Origin: Gemmatimonadales bacterium | Lineage (GTDB): Bacteria > Gemmatimonadota > Gemmatimonadetes > Gemmatimonadales > GWC2-71-9 | Assembly (NCBI GenBank): GCA_020633775.1 | Contig: JACKDA010000005.1 | Location: 67,081 to 131,080 of the forward strand | Direction of reading: 5' to 3' | Length of the DNA: 64,000 nucleotides | In this document: positions 52,796-61,687 of the stretch, one piece after another | How positions within the stretch are numbered: position 1 is the first letter of the stretch | How the letters are laid out: every line of letters starts with the position of its first letter | The notes under the pieces: model-generated | Told to the model about the DNA's origin: nothing | Databases searched by the model: none | The model's input: the letters and a program-made list of their open reading frames with translations, nothing else | Position numbers and translations under genes: made by a program

Positions 52796-53773
52796 CCCGG
52801 GCGCCCGCCCGAAGTCCGGCGCGAGGCGCAGCAGCCAGCGGTTGTCGAGCTGCCAGATCCGCCGCGACGAGAGCCGGGCATCTCCCGGGAAGAATTCGCC
52901 GGAGCCGTACGCCTCGGTGATCGCGGCCGTCTTCGCGCTCGCATCATCGGCGAAGTGCAGGATCTCGGCCTCCAGGGTCAGCGGGCGCACCGGGGAACCG
53001 AACTCGAGCTTGCCGTGATGCGACAGGATCATGTGCTCGAGGATCATCGCTTCCTCCTCGTGGCACGGGGGCTCCGCGGCGGCGGCGAGCGCCTGGCGGA
53101 ACATGATCGCCCCGATCGCGACGTGGCCCGCGAGGCGGCCCCGCTCGGTGGTGTCGAAGACCCCCGTCTCCCAGCTGTAACTCTCCAGCTTGCCGATGTC
53201 GTGCAGCATCGCGCCGGCCATCACCAGTTCCTCGTCGGCGCGCGCGATGCGCGCGATGCTGCGGCCGATGCCGACCACCTCGCAGGTGTGCTGCAGGAGG
53301 CCACCGAGCGCCGCATGGTGCCCGGTGCCCGGCGCGCCGGGGCACTGCTCGTAGCGCTCGCGGAACGCCTCGTCGGCGTAGAACAGGTCGAGGACCGCGC
53401 GGAGCCGGGGCGCCGACAACCGGGTCCGGATGTCGTCGAGGAACTGCCAGTAGCGCTCGACCGGCCCGACCGATGGCGCGAGGTCGCTGAGCGGCACCTC
53501 GCCCCGGGGGAGCGGTCGCAGCGACGTGACCTCGAGTTGGAGACTGTCGCGGTAGCTCGCGACCGTGCCCACCACCTGCACGAGCATCCCCTTCGCGATG
53601 CCCTTGATGGCCTCGTCGCGCCCCGCCCAGAACGGCGCCGAGTCGATGCGCCCGCTCCGGTTGCCGAGCGAGAGGACGGTGCGGGGGTGGTCGCCACCGC
53701 GGGCGACGACATCGACCACCAGCAGGGGATGGTGGATGTCATCGCCGACGGCGAGCGAGCTGAGGTCGAGCAT
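52760..53773 (-). CDS. YhaM-like 3'-5' exoribonuclease (OB-fold + HD domain)
   Basis: The protein has 337 residues from ATG 53773. An N-terminal OB-fold ('VARGGDHPRTVLSLGNRSGR', 'MLVQVVGTVASYRDSLQLEV', about 20-100) precedes an HD domain with 'GGLLQHTCEVVGIGRSIARI', 'LVMAGAMLHDIGKLESY' and 'AMILEHMILSHHGKLEFGSP'. This is the YhaM/CBF1 arrangement, a metal-dependent 3'-5' exonuclease acting on RNA or DNA. The C-terminal 25 residues are an acidic tail. The gene ends inside the plus-strand terminator hairpin. Confidence 0.9.
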   Translation of the reverse strand: MLDLSSLAVGDDIHHPLLVVDVVARGGDHPRTVLSLGNRSGRIDSAPFWAGRDEAIKGIAKGMLVQVVGTVASYRDSLQLEVTSLRPLPRGEVPLSDLAPSVGPVERYWQFLDDIRTRLSAPRLRAVLDLFYADEAFRERYEQCPGAPGTGHHAALGGLLQHTCEVVGIGRSIARIARADEELVMAGAMLHDIGKLESYSWETGVFDTTERGRLAGHVAIGAIMFRQALAAAAEPPCHEEEAMILEHMILSHHGKLEFGSPVRPLTLEAEILHFADDASAKTAAITEAYGSGEFFPGDARLSSRRIWQLDNRWLLRLAPDFGRAPGGEKDEAADQAG

Positions 53774-53912
53774 GGTGACGCTCCGGGTGACGGGACTGAG
53801 GCAAGAGTAACGGCTCCCCGCCGCCGGTGGCGGGGGATGGGCACCGGGCGTTGTTGCCGTGCCGTGACGAGCCCGTTGCGCGGGCGTCGCGGTCGCTGGC
53901 GTGCATTCCCCG

Positions 53913-55073
53913 ATGCGCATCGCCTTCTGCAGCGACACCTACCTGCCCGAGATCAACGGCGTCACCACGGTCGTCTCGACGATGCGGGACGGCCTCCTCG
54001 CGCGCGGCCACGACGTCCTCGTGCTCGCGCCGCGTTACGCCGCGGGGGGCGGCGATCCGGACGGCGTCGTGCGCCGCGGCGCGGTGCCCTGCCCGGGCTA
54101 CGGCGCGGTGCGGCTCTCCTCGCCATTCGGCGGCGACGTGCGGCGGACCCTCGACCGCTTCGCCCCGGACCTCGTCCACCTCGTGACCGAGGGACCGATC
54201 GGGTTGATCGCCCGGCGCTGGGCGATCCGACGGCAGGTCGCGCTGGTCTCGTCGTTCCACACCGACTTCCCGCGCTACGCCCAGCGATACCTTGGCGCGT
54301 GGGCGGTCGGGCCGACGCGCCGCTACCTGCGGTGGTTCCATCGGGCGGCCCGGATCACCCAGACGCCCAGCGACACCACGCGGGACGAGCTGCACGCGCT
54401 CGGGATCCCGGGTGCCGTGTCGTGGGGCCGCGGGGTGGACACCGAGCGCTTCTCGCCGCGGCGCCGCGATCCGGCGCGTCGGGCCGCGCTCGGTGCCGAC
54501 GAGCGCACCCCGCTGGTGCTCCACGTGTCGCGCCTCGCCGTCGAGAAGGATGTCGAGACGCTGGTCGCGAGCTTCCGGCTCGCCCAGGCCCGGCTCGGTG
54601 CGCGGGTGCGGTTCGCGGTCGCGGGCGATGGGCCCCGGGCGGCATGGGTGCGTGCCGAGCTGCCCTTCGCGACGCACTACGGCTTCCTCGACCGCGACGT
54701 GCTCGCCGACCTCTACGCGGATGCCGACATGTTCGTCTTCCCCTCGCCGACGGAGACCTGCGGCCTCGTGGTCCTCGAGGCGATGGCCTCGGGGTTGCCG
54801 GTGCTCGCGGCGAACGCGGGGGGCGTGGTGGAACACCTGCGCGAGGGGATCAACGGCCACCTGCTCCCGGCCGGCGATGCCGCCGCGTTTGCCGCACGGC
54901 TCGAGGCGCTGGTCGAGGATACCCCCCACCGGATCGGCCTCTCCGCGGGAGCGCTGGCGTTCGCCTCCGACCGAAGCTGGGCGCGGGAGATGGATCGCCT
55001 CGAGCCGATGTACCGCGACGCCGTCGCCACGACGCTCTCGCGACCGGTGCGCGAGGAGCCCGCGTTGGCGTGA
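53913..55073 (+). CDS. GT4-family glycosyltransferase (MgtA/SqdX-like)
   Basis: The protein has 386 residues from ATG 53913; GTG 53901 would add four. GT-B fold with N-terminal 'MRIAFCSDTYLPEINGVTTV', 'FHTDFPRYAQRYLG', the hinge 'WGRGVDTERFSPRRRD', 'LVLHVSRLAVEKDVETLVAS', and the donor-site E-x7-E in 'PSPTETCGLVVLEAMASGLP'. The 'FCSDTYLPEINGVTT' opening is typical of mannosyltransferases and sulfoquinovosyl-diacylglycerol-type lipid glycosyltransferases. The acceptor is probably a lipid; the sugar is uncertain. It acts at the cytoplasmic membrane face. Confidence 0.91.
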   Translation: MRIAFCSDTYLPEINGVTTVVSTMRDGLLARGHDVLVLAPRYAAGGGDPDGVVRRGAVPCPGYGAVRLSSPFGGDVRRTLDRFAPDLVHLVTEGPIGLIARRWAIRRQVALVSSFHTDFPRYAQRYLGAWAVGPTRRYLRWFHRAARITQTPSDTTRDELHALGIPGAVSWGRGVDTERFSPRRRDPARRAALGADERTPLVLHVSRLAVEKDVETLVASFRLAQARLGARVRFAVAGDGPRAAWVRAELPFATHYGFLDRDVLADLYADADMFVFPSPTETCGLVVLEAMASGLPVLAANAGGVVEHLREGINGHLLPAGDAAAFAARLEALVEDTPHRIGLSAGALAFASDRSWAREMDRLEPMYRDAVATTLSRPVREEPALA

Positions 55074-55100
55074 GCCGGGTGCCCGCGGTAGCTTCGCGGC

Positions 55101-55424
55101 GTGCGTCCCCTCCACCTCCGGTTGCTCGCGTCGGGCCCCGACCGCGACGATGTCACCGCGCTGATCGCCGACCTCCGCGCTGCGGGCCACGTCGTGTCGC
55201 GGGCCGACGACGTCCCGCTCCCCGCGACCGTGCCCCGCACCCCCGATTTCGTGATCACCGATGGCGCCGCGCAACCGACGCCGGAGTCGCTCGCCGGGGC
55301 CGAGGCGCGCCACCTGGAGGCGGTGCTGGCGTTTACGGGGGGGAATCGCCGACAGGCCGCCCTCCTGCTCGGCATCGCGCGCTCCACGCTGCTCGCGAAG
55401 CTGCGCCGCCACGGCCTCGCCTGA
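55101..55424 (+). CDS. Orphan Fis-type helix-turn-helix protein
   Basis: The protein has 107 residues from GTG 55101. The C terminus ('LEAVLAFTGGNRRQAALLLG', 'IARSTLLAKLRRHGLA') is the Fis/NtrC-type DNA-binding domain. The N-terminal 65 residues ('LRLLASGPDRDDVTALIADL') look like the start of a receiver-type Rossmann domain but lack the phospho-acceptor region and any AAA+ domain. It may be a truncated NtrC-like regulator or a small nucleoid protein. A TAGCTTCG element at 55089-55096 lies 5 bp upstream, so the transcript would be leaderless or nearly so. Confidence 0.75.
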   Translation: MRPLHLRLLASGPDRDDVTALIADLRAAGHVVSRADDVPLPATVPRTPDFVITDGAAQPTPESLAGAEARHLEAVLAFTGGNRRQAALLLGIARSTLLAKLRRHGLA

Positions 55425-55430
55425 GCCCGC

Positions 55431-55877
55431 TCAGCGGACCCGACCCAGCCGCGAGACGATGACCTGGCGCTGCTGGGCGCCGGCCTGCACGACGACCGTG
55501 CGATTCGAGGCCCCGACGCCCAGCCCGTCGGCGCCGAACCGGATCGCGCGGTCGAGCCCGGTGACCTGCACTCCCGGGGGCAGGCCACCCAAAAGGTGCA
55601 CCACCGCGCCGGTGTCGAGCAGGGCGGTGATCGCGAAGGCGCCGGCGCGGTGCTCGACCTCCACCGGCCCACCGAGGCGAACGGCCGCACTCCGGCCGCG
55701 CTCGAGCACCGTCGCCACCCGGGCCGCCCCGACCCGCGCCGCCTGCCGGTCGCGCCACCCCGCGAATCGCGGCAGCGCGATCGCGGCGAGGAGCGCCACG
55801 AGGACGATGACGAGGAGGAGTTCGACGAGGGTGACGCCGCGCGTTCGCATGCCGGAGTCTGGCGAAGGGGCGTCCAT
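55431..55877 (-). CDS. Type IV pilin-like / GspH-type pseudopilin
   Basis: The protein has 148 residues from ATG 55877, which has an AAAGGAGG site; ATG 55850 lacks one. The class III prepilin signal is plain: leader ending 'MRTRG', cleavage before 'VTLVELLLVIVLVALLAAIA' with Glu5 after the cleavage point. The C-terminal part is beta-rich ('VEVEHRAGAFAITALLDTGA', 'VVVQAGAQQRQVIVSRLGRV'), as in GspH/FimT minor pseudopilins. It would need a prepilin peptidase encoded elsewhere. It is transcribed divergently from the MerR-like gene across 43 bp. Confidence 0.88.
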   Translation of the reverse strand: MDAPSPDSGMRTRGVTLVELLLVIVLVALLAAIALPRFAGWRDRQAARVGAARVATVLERGRSAAVRLGGPVEVEHRAGAFAITALLDTGAVVHLLGGLPPGVQVTGLDRAIRFGADGLGVGASNRTVVVQAGAQQRQVIVSRLGRVR

Positions 55878-55920
55878 CGGCTGGCGCCTCCTTTGGCAGC
55901 ACCGATACTCTTGCTGCACG

Positions 55921-56469
55921 ATGCCCTCCGCGCCCGATCCCCTGGTCACCTTGCGGCGCCACGCCGCCGCGGCTCCGTGGTCGGGGCGCGAGCTGGTCGC
56001 CCTCGCCGACCGGCTGCTCACCGCCGCGGGCCGCCCGCCCGAGCGGCCGATGTCGCTGCGGACGCTCCACTTCTACGTCGCTTCCGAGGTGATCCAGCCG
56101 CCACACGGCCGCGGCGCGGGGGCGGGCTGGGGGTACCCGCACCTCGTGGAACTGCTCGCGAGCCGGGTCCGCCAGGCGGCGGGCGAGCGCCTGGAGTCGA
56201 TCGCCGAGCGGCGCCGCAACGCGACGCTCGGCGACCTCGAGGTGGCGGTGGCGACCGCGCTCGCGGTCGCGCTCCCCGCGCCTGCCCCTCCCGATCCTCC
56301 CGTCCCGGCCGCACCCGACGATATTGAGGAGTGGCGGGAGTTCGCGCCGGCCCGTGGCGTGGTGCTGCGGCTGGCGTCCGGGCACCCGCTGCTCGACGAT
56401 CCCCGGCGGCTTGCCGCCCTGCTCGACGGCCTCGCCCGCGAGGCCGCCCCACCCACCCGGGAGTCGTGA
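55921..56469 (+). CDS. MerR-like regulator fragment/adaptor, unknown target
   Basis: The protein has 182 residues from ATG 55921. Residues about 15-75 resemble a MerR-type winged helix: 'WSGRELVALADRLLTAAGRP', 'MSLRTLHFYVASEVIQPPHG', 'GWGYPHLVELLASRVRQAAG'. The rest lacks the long dimerisation coiled coil of MerR. A Pro/Ala-rich linker leads to 'WREFAPARGVVLRLASGHPL'. A TACTCT element (55906-55911) lies close to the start. It overlaps lemA by 3 bp (TGATG-type junction), suggesting that it regulates or accompanies LemA and the M48 peptidase. Confidence 0.7.
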   Translation: MPSAPDPLVTLRRHAAAAPWSGRELVALADRLLTAAGRPPERPMSLRTLHFYVASEVIQPPHGRGAGAGWGYPHLVELLASRVRQAAGERLESIAERRRNATLGDLEVAVATALAVALPAPAPPDPPVPAAPDDIEEWREFAPARGVVLRLASGHPLLDDPRRLAALLDGLAREAAPPTRES

Positions 56470-57029
56470 TGGGACCGCTGATTACCCTCGGCCTGCTCGT
56501 CGCGGCGGTGCTCTGGATCATCACCGCCTACAACCGCCTGATCATGCTCAAGAATCAGGTGGTCAACGCGTGGAAGCAGATCGACGTGCAACTCAAGCGT
56601 CGTCATGACCTGATCCCGAACCTGGTCGAGACGGTGCGGGGCGCGATCTCGTTCGAACGCGAGACGCTGGAGGCGGTGGTGCAGGCGCGCACCCGGGCGG
56701 TTGCCGCGACGGGCGTGAAGGACGTGGCCCGCGCCGAGGGCGAGCTGACCCAGGCGCTCGGCCGGTTGTTCGCGGTCGCGGAGGCGTATCCCGAGCTCAA
56801 GTCGCTGGCGAACGTCGGCCAGCTGCAGGAGGAGCTCGCCTCGACCGAGAACCGGATCGCCTTCTCCCGGCAGCACTACAACGACGTCGCGACCTCCTAC
56901 AACGTCGCGCAGGCGCAGTTCCCGACCAACCTCGTCGCCGGGCTCGCGAAGGCGACGCCGGCCGAGCTGTGGGAGATCGAGGATCCCGGCGAGCGCGACG
57001 TCCCCAAGGTCGACCTCTCGCTCGGCTGA
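56469..57029 (+). CDS. lemA: LemA-family protein
   Basis: The protein has 186 residues, the family's usual length. An N-terminal membrane helix ('LITLGLLVAAVLWIITAYNR') is followed by the LemA helical bundle: 'MLKNQVVNAWKQIDVQLKRR', 'HDLIPNLVETVRGAISFERE', 'LKSLANVGQLQEELASTENR', 'IAFSRQHYNDVATSYNVAQA', 'FPTNLVAGL'. The role is poorly known; it is typically found next to M48 peptidases (HtpX) and TPM proteins, as here. The M48 gene follows 9 bp downstream. Confidence 0.96.
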   Translation: MGPLITLGLLVAAVLWIITAYNRLIMLKNQVVNAWKQIDVQLKRRHDLIPNLVETVRGAISFERETLEAVVQARTRAVAATGVKDVARAEGELTQALGRLFAVAEAYPELKSLANVGQLQEELASTENRIAFSRQHYNDVATSYNVAQAQFPTNLVAGLAKATPAELWEIEDPGERDVPKVDLSLG

Positions 57030-57038
57030 GCGGGCCGC

Positions 57039-58049
57039 ATGGTCCACCGCGCGGCGGACCTCTTCACCCAGCAGGAAGCCAACCGGCGCAAGTCGAGCTG
57101 GCTCCTGCTGGGTTTCGTCTTCTTCTTCGCCTGGATCGGCTTCGGCGCCGACATCGCGCTGTACCTGATGCCGGCCGAGGCCGGCGTGCGCCACGGCGTC
57201 CCGTGGGTCGGGATCGTCGCGACCGCACTCGCCGCGGGGCTGGCCTGGAGCGCGTGGCGGTTCGGGCATCGCCAGGTGCTCTGGTCCACCCGGGCGATGG
57301 AGCTGATCACCCCCGTCACCCCCGAGCAGCAGCGGCTGGTGAACGTCGTGGAGGAGATGGCGATCGCCGCGGGGCTGCCCCGGCCGTCGATCTGGATCGT
57401 CCCCGACGAGGACCCGAACGCGTTTGCGACCGGGCCGGAGCCCGCGCAGGCCGCGATCGCGGTGACCGAGGGGTTGCTGGCGCGGCTAGATCGCGATGAG
57501 CTGCAGGCGGTGGTCGCGCACGAGTTCGCCCACATCGCCAGGTACGACACCCGGTTGATGACGCTCGTCGCCGCGATGGTGGGGGTGATCGCCCTGATGT
57601 CGGACGGGATGGGGCGGATGCTGTTCCACTCGCAGCGCGCGACGGGCGCGCTCGGGCGCGGGATGGCGCGCCGCGCGGGCGGCCGGCGGCTGGGCCAGAT
57701 GGGGCCGGCGCTGCCGCTGGTGCTGGTCCTCTGGCTCGTCTCGCTGCTCGCGGCGCCGGTGGTCTCCCGGCTGCTGTCGATGGCGATCAGCCGCAAGCGG
57801 GAGTTCCTCGCCGATGCCACGGCGGCGCAGTACACCCGGAACCCGGCGGCGCTCGCGCGGGCGCTGCGCGCCCTGGAGGACGTCCGGACCCCGACCCTCG
57901 CGGTCGGCCGCGGCGCCGCGGCACTCTGCATCGTCGATCCGTCGGATCGCCGGTTCCAGCGCTGGAAGGGGGCGGCCGGCGACCTCTTCGCGTCGCACCC
58001 CTCGATCGAGGAGCGGGTGCGGCGGCTGGAGCAGATGGGCGCCCGCTAG
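57039..58049 (+). CDS. M48-family zinc metallopeptidase (HtpX-like)
   Basis: The protein has 336 residues. Membrane helices near the N terminus ('SWLLLGFVFFFAWIGFGADI') and in the middle ('LGQMGPALPLVLVLWLVSLL') flank the zinc site H161-E-F-A-H in 'LQAVVAHEFAHIARYDTRLM'; the third ligand Glu is in 'ISRKREFLADATAAQY'. It probably degrades misfolded membrane proteins and works with LemA. It has an extended N-terminal region compared with E. coli HtpX. It ends on a CTAG shared with the convergent HD-GYP gene. Confidence 0.93.
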   Translation: MVHRAADLFTQQEANRRKSSWLLLGFVFFFAWIGFGADIALYLMPAEAGVRHGVPWVGIVATALAAGLAWSAWRFGHRQVLWSTRAMELITPVTPEQQRLVNVVEEMAIAAGLPRPSIWIVPDEDPNAFATGPEPAQAAIAVTEGLLARLDRDELQAVVAHEFAHIARYDTRLMTLVAAMVGVIALMSDGMGRMLFHSQRATGALGRGMARRAGGRRLGQMGPALPLVLVLWLVSLLAAPVVSRLLSMAISRKREFLADATAAQYTRNPAALARALRALEDVRTPTLAVGRGAAALCIVDPSDRRFQRWKGAAGDLFASHPSIEERVRRLEQMGAR

Positions 58050-59170
58050 ACCTCCGCCGCGACCTCCGCGCGTCGCTCGACCACCCGCGCGAGGGCGTGG
58101 TGCACCTCGCCGTCGAGCACCGTCCCGACCAGGTCCCGCATCCGGGACACCGCCTCGCGCGGCGTCATCCGGTCCTGGTACGGCCGCGACGTCGTGAGCG
58201 CGTCGTACACCTCGGCGGCACAGAGGATCCGACCGCCGACCGGGATGGCGTGACCGGCGAGCCCGTCGGGATAGCCGCTGCCATCGACGCGCTCGTGGTG
58301 CGCCCGCACGTAGCTGATGATCTCGCGCAGGTGGGTCAGCGGCGCGAGGATCTGGGCGCCGATCGTCACGTGCGTCTTGACGTGCTCGAACTCCGCCTCG
58401 CTGAGCGGGCCGCGCTTGGCGAGCACCGCCTCGCGGATCCCGATCTTGCCGATGTCGTGCAGTCGGCCTGCGGTGCGCACCTTCTCCCCCTGCGCGTCGG
58501 TCAGTCCCATCTCGGCGGCGACCAGCGCCGCGAGGTCGGCGATCCGGGTCGAGTGCCCGCGCAGGTAGGGGTCCTTCGCCTCGAGGGCGTTCACCAGCGA
58601 TTCCAGCGTGGCCACCGAGATCCGCTCGAGGTTGCCCCGCTCGCGGCGCAGTTCGGCCCCCTTCTGGATGATCTCCTGCGTCAGCCAGGCCTGCGTGTCG
58701 GCCTGCTCGATCTTGTCGCGGCGACGGCCGAGGGCGCGGGCGATCGCCCGCTCGAGGTCGGCGAGGTCAACCGGCTTGACGAGGTAGTCCATCGCGCCGT
58801 GATGCATGCAGAGCGCCGCGGCCTGGGCATCGTTGACGGCGGTGAGCATCAGGATGGCGAGGTGGGGATCCGCCGCGAGGAGCTGGGGCACCAGCTCGAG
58901 GCCCGAGGCGTCGGGGAGCCGCAGGTCGAGCAGCACGCAGGCCAGGCGCCGCCGGCGGGCCTCGGCGAGCGCCTCCTCCCCGCTGGCGGCGGTCACGACC
59001 TCGTGGCCCAGCCCGGTGAGGAAGCGGATCATCGGCTCGCCGACCGCCGGGTCATCCTCGACGACGAGGGTCAGCGGCGGCAGGTCGGGGGGCGCAGGCG
59101 GTCCGTCGGGGTCGGCCACGAGAGGCTCCACGGGGTGTGACGGTGGGGGATGCTCAGGAATCTTAAGCAT
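58046..59170 (-). CDS. HD-GYP response regulator (c-di-GMP phosphodiesterase)
   Basis: The protein has 374 residues from ATG 59170; the frame is open further but that extension is atypical. The receiver domain (about 32-150) has an acidic pair in 'LVVEDDPAVGEP' and phospho-acceptor D82 in 'VLLDLRLPDASG', with Lys in 'YLVKPVDLADL'. A helical linker leads to HD-GYP: 'GRLHDIGKIGIREAVLAKRG', 'AHHERVDGSGYPDGL' (the GYP motif) and 'CAAEVYDALTTSRPYQDRMT'. It hydrolyses cyclic di-GMP when phosphorylated, linking to motility or biofilm control. No kinase is adjacent. Confidence 0.94.
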   Translation of the reverse strand: MLKIPEHPPPSHPVEPLVADPDGPPAPPDLPPLTLVVEDDPAVGEPMIRFLTGLGHEVVTAASGEEALAEARRRRLACVLLDLRLPDASGLELVPQLLAADPHLAILMLTAVNDAQAAALCMHHGAMDYLVKPVDLADLERAIARALGRRRDKIEQADTQAWLTQEIIQKGAELRRERGNLERISVATLESLVNALEAKDPYLRGHSTRIADLAALVAAEMGLTDAQGEKVRTAGRLHDIGKIGIREAVLAKRGPLSEAEFEHVKTHVTIGAQILAPLTHLREIISYVRAHHERVDGSGYPDGLAGHAIPVGGRILCAAEVYDALTTSRPYQDRMTPREAVSRMRDLVGTVLDGEVHHALARVVERRAEVAAEV

Positions 59171-59246
59171 CGGACCCCCCGGCAGGGACTGGATGCGACC
59201 GGGATCGAAACCGAACCCGGCGACCGACGTACATTTCTGCATCATG

Positions 59247-59265
59247 CCCCCGGCGCCGCCGGGGG
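59247..59265 (+). promoter_or_regulatory. Hairpin in the 5' leader of the propeller operon
   Basis: CCCCCGGC (59247-59254) and GCCGGGGG (59258-59265) form an 8-bp stem with a GCC loop, between a TACATTTC element (59230-59237, possible -10) and the start at 59315. It is a candidate attenuation or stability element. Confidence 0.45.
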
Positions 59266-59314
59266 GCTGCTACTGTTGGACCGTTCCGTATTCACCCATC
59301 CCGAGGCAATGCGC

Positions 59315-61687
59315 ATGATCCGTCCGACCGCACTTGGCCTGATTCTCCTTGCCGCCGGCAGCGGCACCGCCCTCGCGTCACCGGGCCCGGACCGCGCCCC
59401 GGCGGTCCAGCAGGTGTTCGGCTTCGCCGTCGCCATCAGCGGCGACCAGGCCTTCGTGGGCGAGCCGACGTCGAGCAAGGGCACCTCCGGCGTGGTCCAC
59501 ATCTACCGCCGCGGCGCGAACGGCTGGAGCTCGAATTCGGTGCTCAGCGTCCCCGGCCTCTCCGATGACGCCGCCTTCGGGGTCTCCCTCGCGGCCGACG
59601 GTGCGACGCTGCTGGTCGGGATGCGCGGCGACTCGACCCGGGGCGGGGTGCGGGTCTTCACCCGCGGCGCCAACGGGGCGTGGTCCGACGCCGGGTCGCT
59701 GCCGGCCTCGCCCGCGGCGCGCGACCAGTTCGGCGCGGCCGTCGCCCTCGCCGGTGACTGGGCCTTCGTGGGCGCCCCGAACGAGGGGACCGGCGGCGCG
59801 GTGCACGTCTTCCGCCGCAGCGGGACGAACTGGAGCATGACCGGCTCGCTCCCCGCCAAGGACCTCGCGGCGGGCGACGGCTTCGGCTCGGCGCTCTCGG
59901 TCGATGGTGACCGGATCGCCGTCAGCGCGCCCGGCAAGGACGCGACCAAGGGGATGGTGATGGTCTTCCGCCGCGGCAGCGACGGGGTCTGGGCCCAGGA
60001 GGCCGCCCTCGGGGGCCGCCGCGTCCCGGCCACCAGCCGCCTCGGCACCTCCGTGCTGCTGCGCGGTGACAAGCTCTGGGCCGGCGCGCCGAACGCCAAC
60101 GGCTTCGCCGGGATGGTGGTCGGCTTCGCCCGCAGCGGCGAGGACTGGTCGGAGGCGATGACCCTCGCGCCGTTCGAGGTCGGGGCCAACCGGTTCGGGA
60201 TCTCGCTCGCCTCGGTCGGCGATGAGCTCTGGATCGGCGCGCCGTTCTCCGACGGCCGCCAGGGCCGGGTGTACCGCGCGATGATGAACGCCGACGGCGG
60301 CCTCGACGGCATGGTGAAGCTCGCCGCGGACTCGCTGCACTCGGGCTCGCAGTTCGGCGAGGTGCTCGCGGTGCAGGGCGCCACGGTGGTCGTGGGGATG
60401 CCGCGCGACGTCGGCAACTCGGGCACGGTGACCTTCCTCTCGCGCTCCGCGCAGGGGACCTGGCGCACCAGCGGGATCGTCTTCCCCGCGCCGAAGGAGA
60501 TGGCCGCGGTGACCGGGCGCGAGCTGCGCTGCGACCCCAACGGCAAGTCGGGCGAGTTCGAGTGCGGCAGCGCCTCGCTGCTCTCCTTCCTGCCGCTGTC
60601 GCAGGTCGGCGGGCGTCGCGGCTCGACCCTCAACGACAACTGGGGCTGGACCGACCCGCAGAGCGGCCGGGAGTACGCCCTCGTCGGCCGCAGCGACGGC
60701 ACGTCGTTCGTCGACATCACCGATCCGGTCAACCCGCGCTACCTCGGCGACCTGCCGCTCACCAAGGGCGCCAACCCGAACGTGTGGCGCGACATCAAGA
60801 CCTACAAGAACCACGCCTACATCGTCGCCGACGGCGCCGGGCCGCACGGGATGCAGGTCTTCGACCTGACCCGGCTCCGCAACGTGCGCACGCCGCAGAC
60901 GTTCACCGAGGACGCCCACTACGACCGGATCGGCAGCGCCCACAACATCGTGATCAACGAGGAGTCGGGCTTTGCCTACGCGGTCGGCGTTTCGGGCAGC
61001 GGCGACACCTGCGGCGGCGGCCTGCACATGATCGACATCCGCTCGCCGGCGAGCCCGACCTTCGCGGGCTGCTTCAGCGACCCGCAGACCGGCCGGGCCG
61101 GCACCGGCTACTCGCACGATGCGCAGTGCGTGATGTACCGCGGGCCCGACGCCAAGTACCGCGGCCGCGAGATCTGCATCGGCTCGAACGAGACCGCGAT
61201 CTCGATCGCCGACGTGACCGACAAGTCGGCGCCGAAGGCGCTCTCCAACGCGAGCTACCCGGCCGTCGGCTACGCCCACCAGGGCTGGCTCACCGATGAC
61301 CAGCGCTACTTCTACCTCGGCGACGAGCTCGACGAGGGCGCCGGCCAGGAGAAGACCCGCACCATGATCTTCGACCTCGCCAACCTCGAGGATCCGGTGC
61401 TCGTCAAGCAGTGGTTCGGCACCACGCCGGCCACCGACCACAACATGTACGTCAAGGGCAACCGGCTCTACCAGTCGAACTACCAGGCCGGGCTGCGGAT
61501 CCTCGACATCGCCGATCCGGCCAACCCGCGCGAGGTGGGCTTCCTCGACACGACGCCCGAGGGGACCACCAACCAGATGTCGGGCAACTGGAGCAACTAC
61601 CCGTACTTCAAGAGCGGCACGATCGTCGTGACGAGCGTGGGTGAGGGGCTCTTCCTGGTCCGGGACCGGACCCAGGCGGTCCCGTGA
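59315..61687 (+). CDS. Secreted choice-of-anchor B / LVIVD beta-propeller protein
   Basis: The protein has 790 residues from ATG 59315 (GAGG spaced properly; ATG 59309 is too close to it). The signal peptide is MIRPTALGLILLAAGSGTALA. The N-terminal half is a series of FG-GAP-like blades ('FGFAVAISGDQAFVGEP', 'FGVSLAADGATLLVGMR', 'FGAAVALAGDWAFVGAP', 'FGSALSVDGDRIAVSAP'). The C-terminal half (about 390-790) is the choice-of-anchor B domain with LVIVD-type repeats: 'GTSFVDITDPVNPRYLGDLP', 'CGGGLHMIDIRSPASPTFAG', 'REICIGSNETAISIADVTDK', 'YAHQGWLTDDQRYFYLGDEL'. It is a secreted or surface protein, with no anchor seen. It heads a coupled three-gene operon. Confidence 0.9.
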   Translation: MIRPTALGLILLAAGSGTALASPGPDRAPAVQQVFGFAVAISGDQAFVGEPTSSKGTSGVVHIYRRGANGWSSNSVLSVPGLSDDAAFGVSLAADGATLLVGMRGDSTRGGVRVFTRGANGAWSDAGSLPASPAARDQFGAAVALAGDWAFVGAPNEGTGGAVHVFRRSGTNWSMTGSLPAKDLAAGDGFGSALSVDGDRIAVSAPGKDATKGMVMVFRRGSDGVWAQEAALGGRRVPATSRLGTSVLLRGDKLWAGAPNANGFAGMVVGFARSGEDWSEAMTLAPFEVGANRFGISLASVGDELWIGAPFSDGRQGRVYRAMMNADGGLDGMVKLAADSLHSGSQFGEVLAVQGATVVVGMPRDVGNSGTVTFLSRSAQGTWRTSGIVFPAPKEMAAVTGRELRCDPNGKSGEFECGSASLLSFLPLSQVGGRRGSTLNDNWGWTDPQSGREYALVGRSDGTSFVDITDPVNPRYLGDLPLTKGANPNVWRDIKTYKNHAYIVADGAGPHGMQVFDLTRLRNVRTPQTFTEDAHYDRIGSAHNIVINEESGFAYAVGVSGSGDTCGGGLHMIDIRSPASPTFAGCFSDPQTGRAGTGYSHDAQCVMYRGPDAKYRGREICIGSNETAISIADVTDKSAPKALSNASYPAVGYAHQGWLTDDQRYFYLGDELDEGAGQEKTRTMIFDLANLEDPVLVKQWFGTTPATDHNMYVKGNRLYQSNYQAGLRILDIADPANPREVGFLDTTPEGTTNQMSGNWSNYPYFKSGTIVVTSVGEGLFLVRDRTQAVP

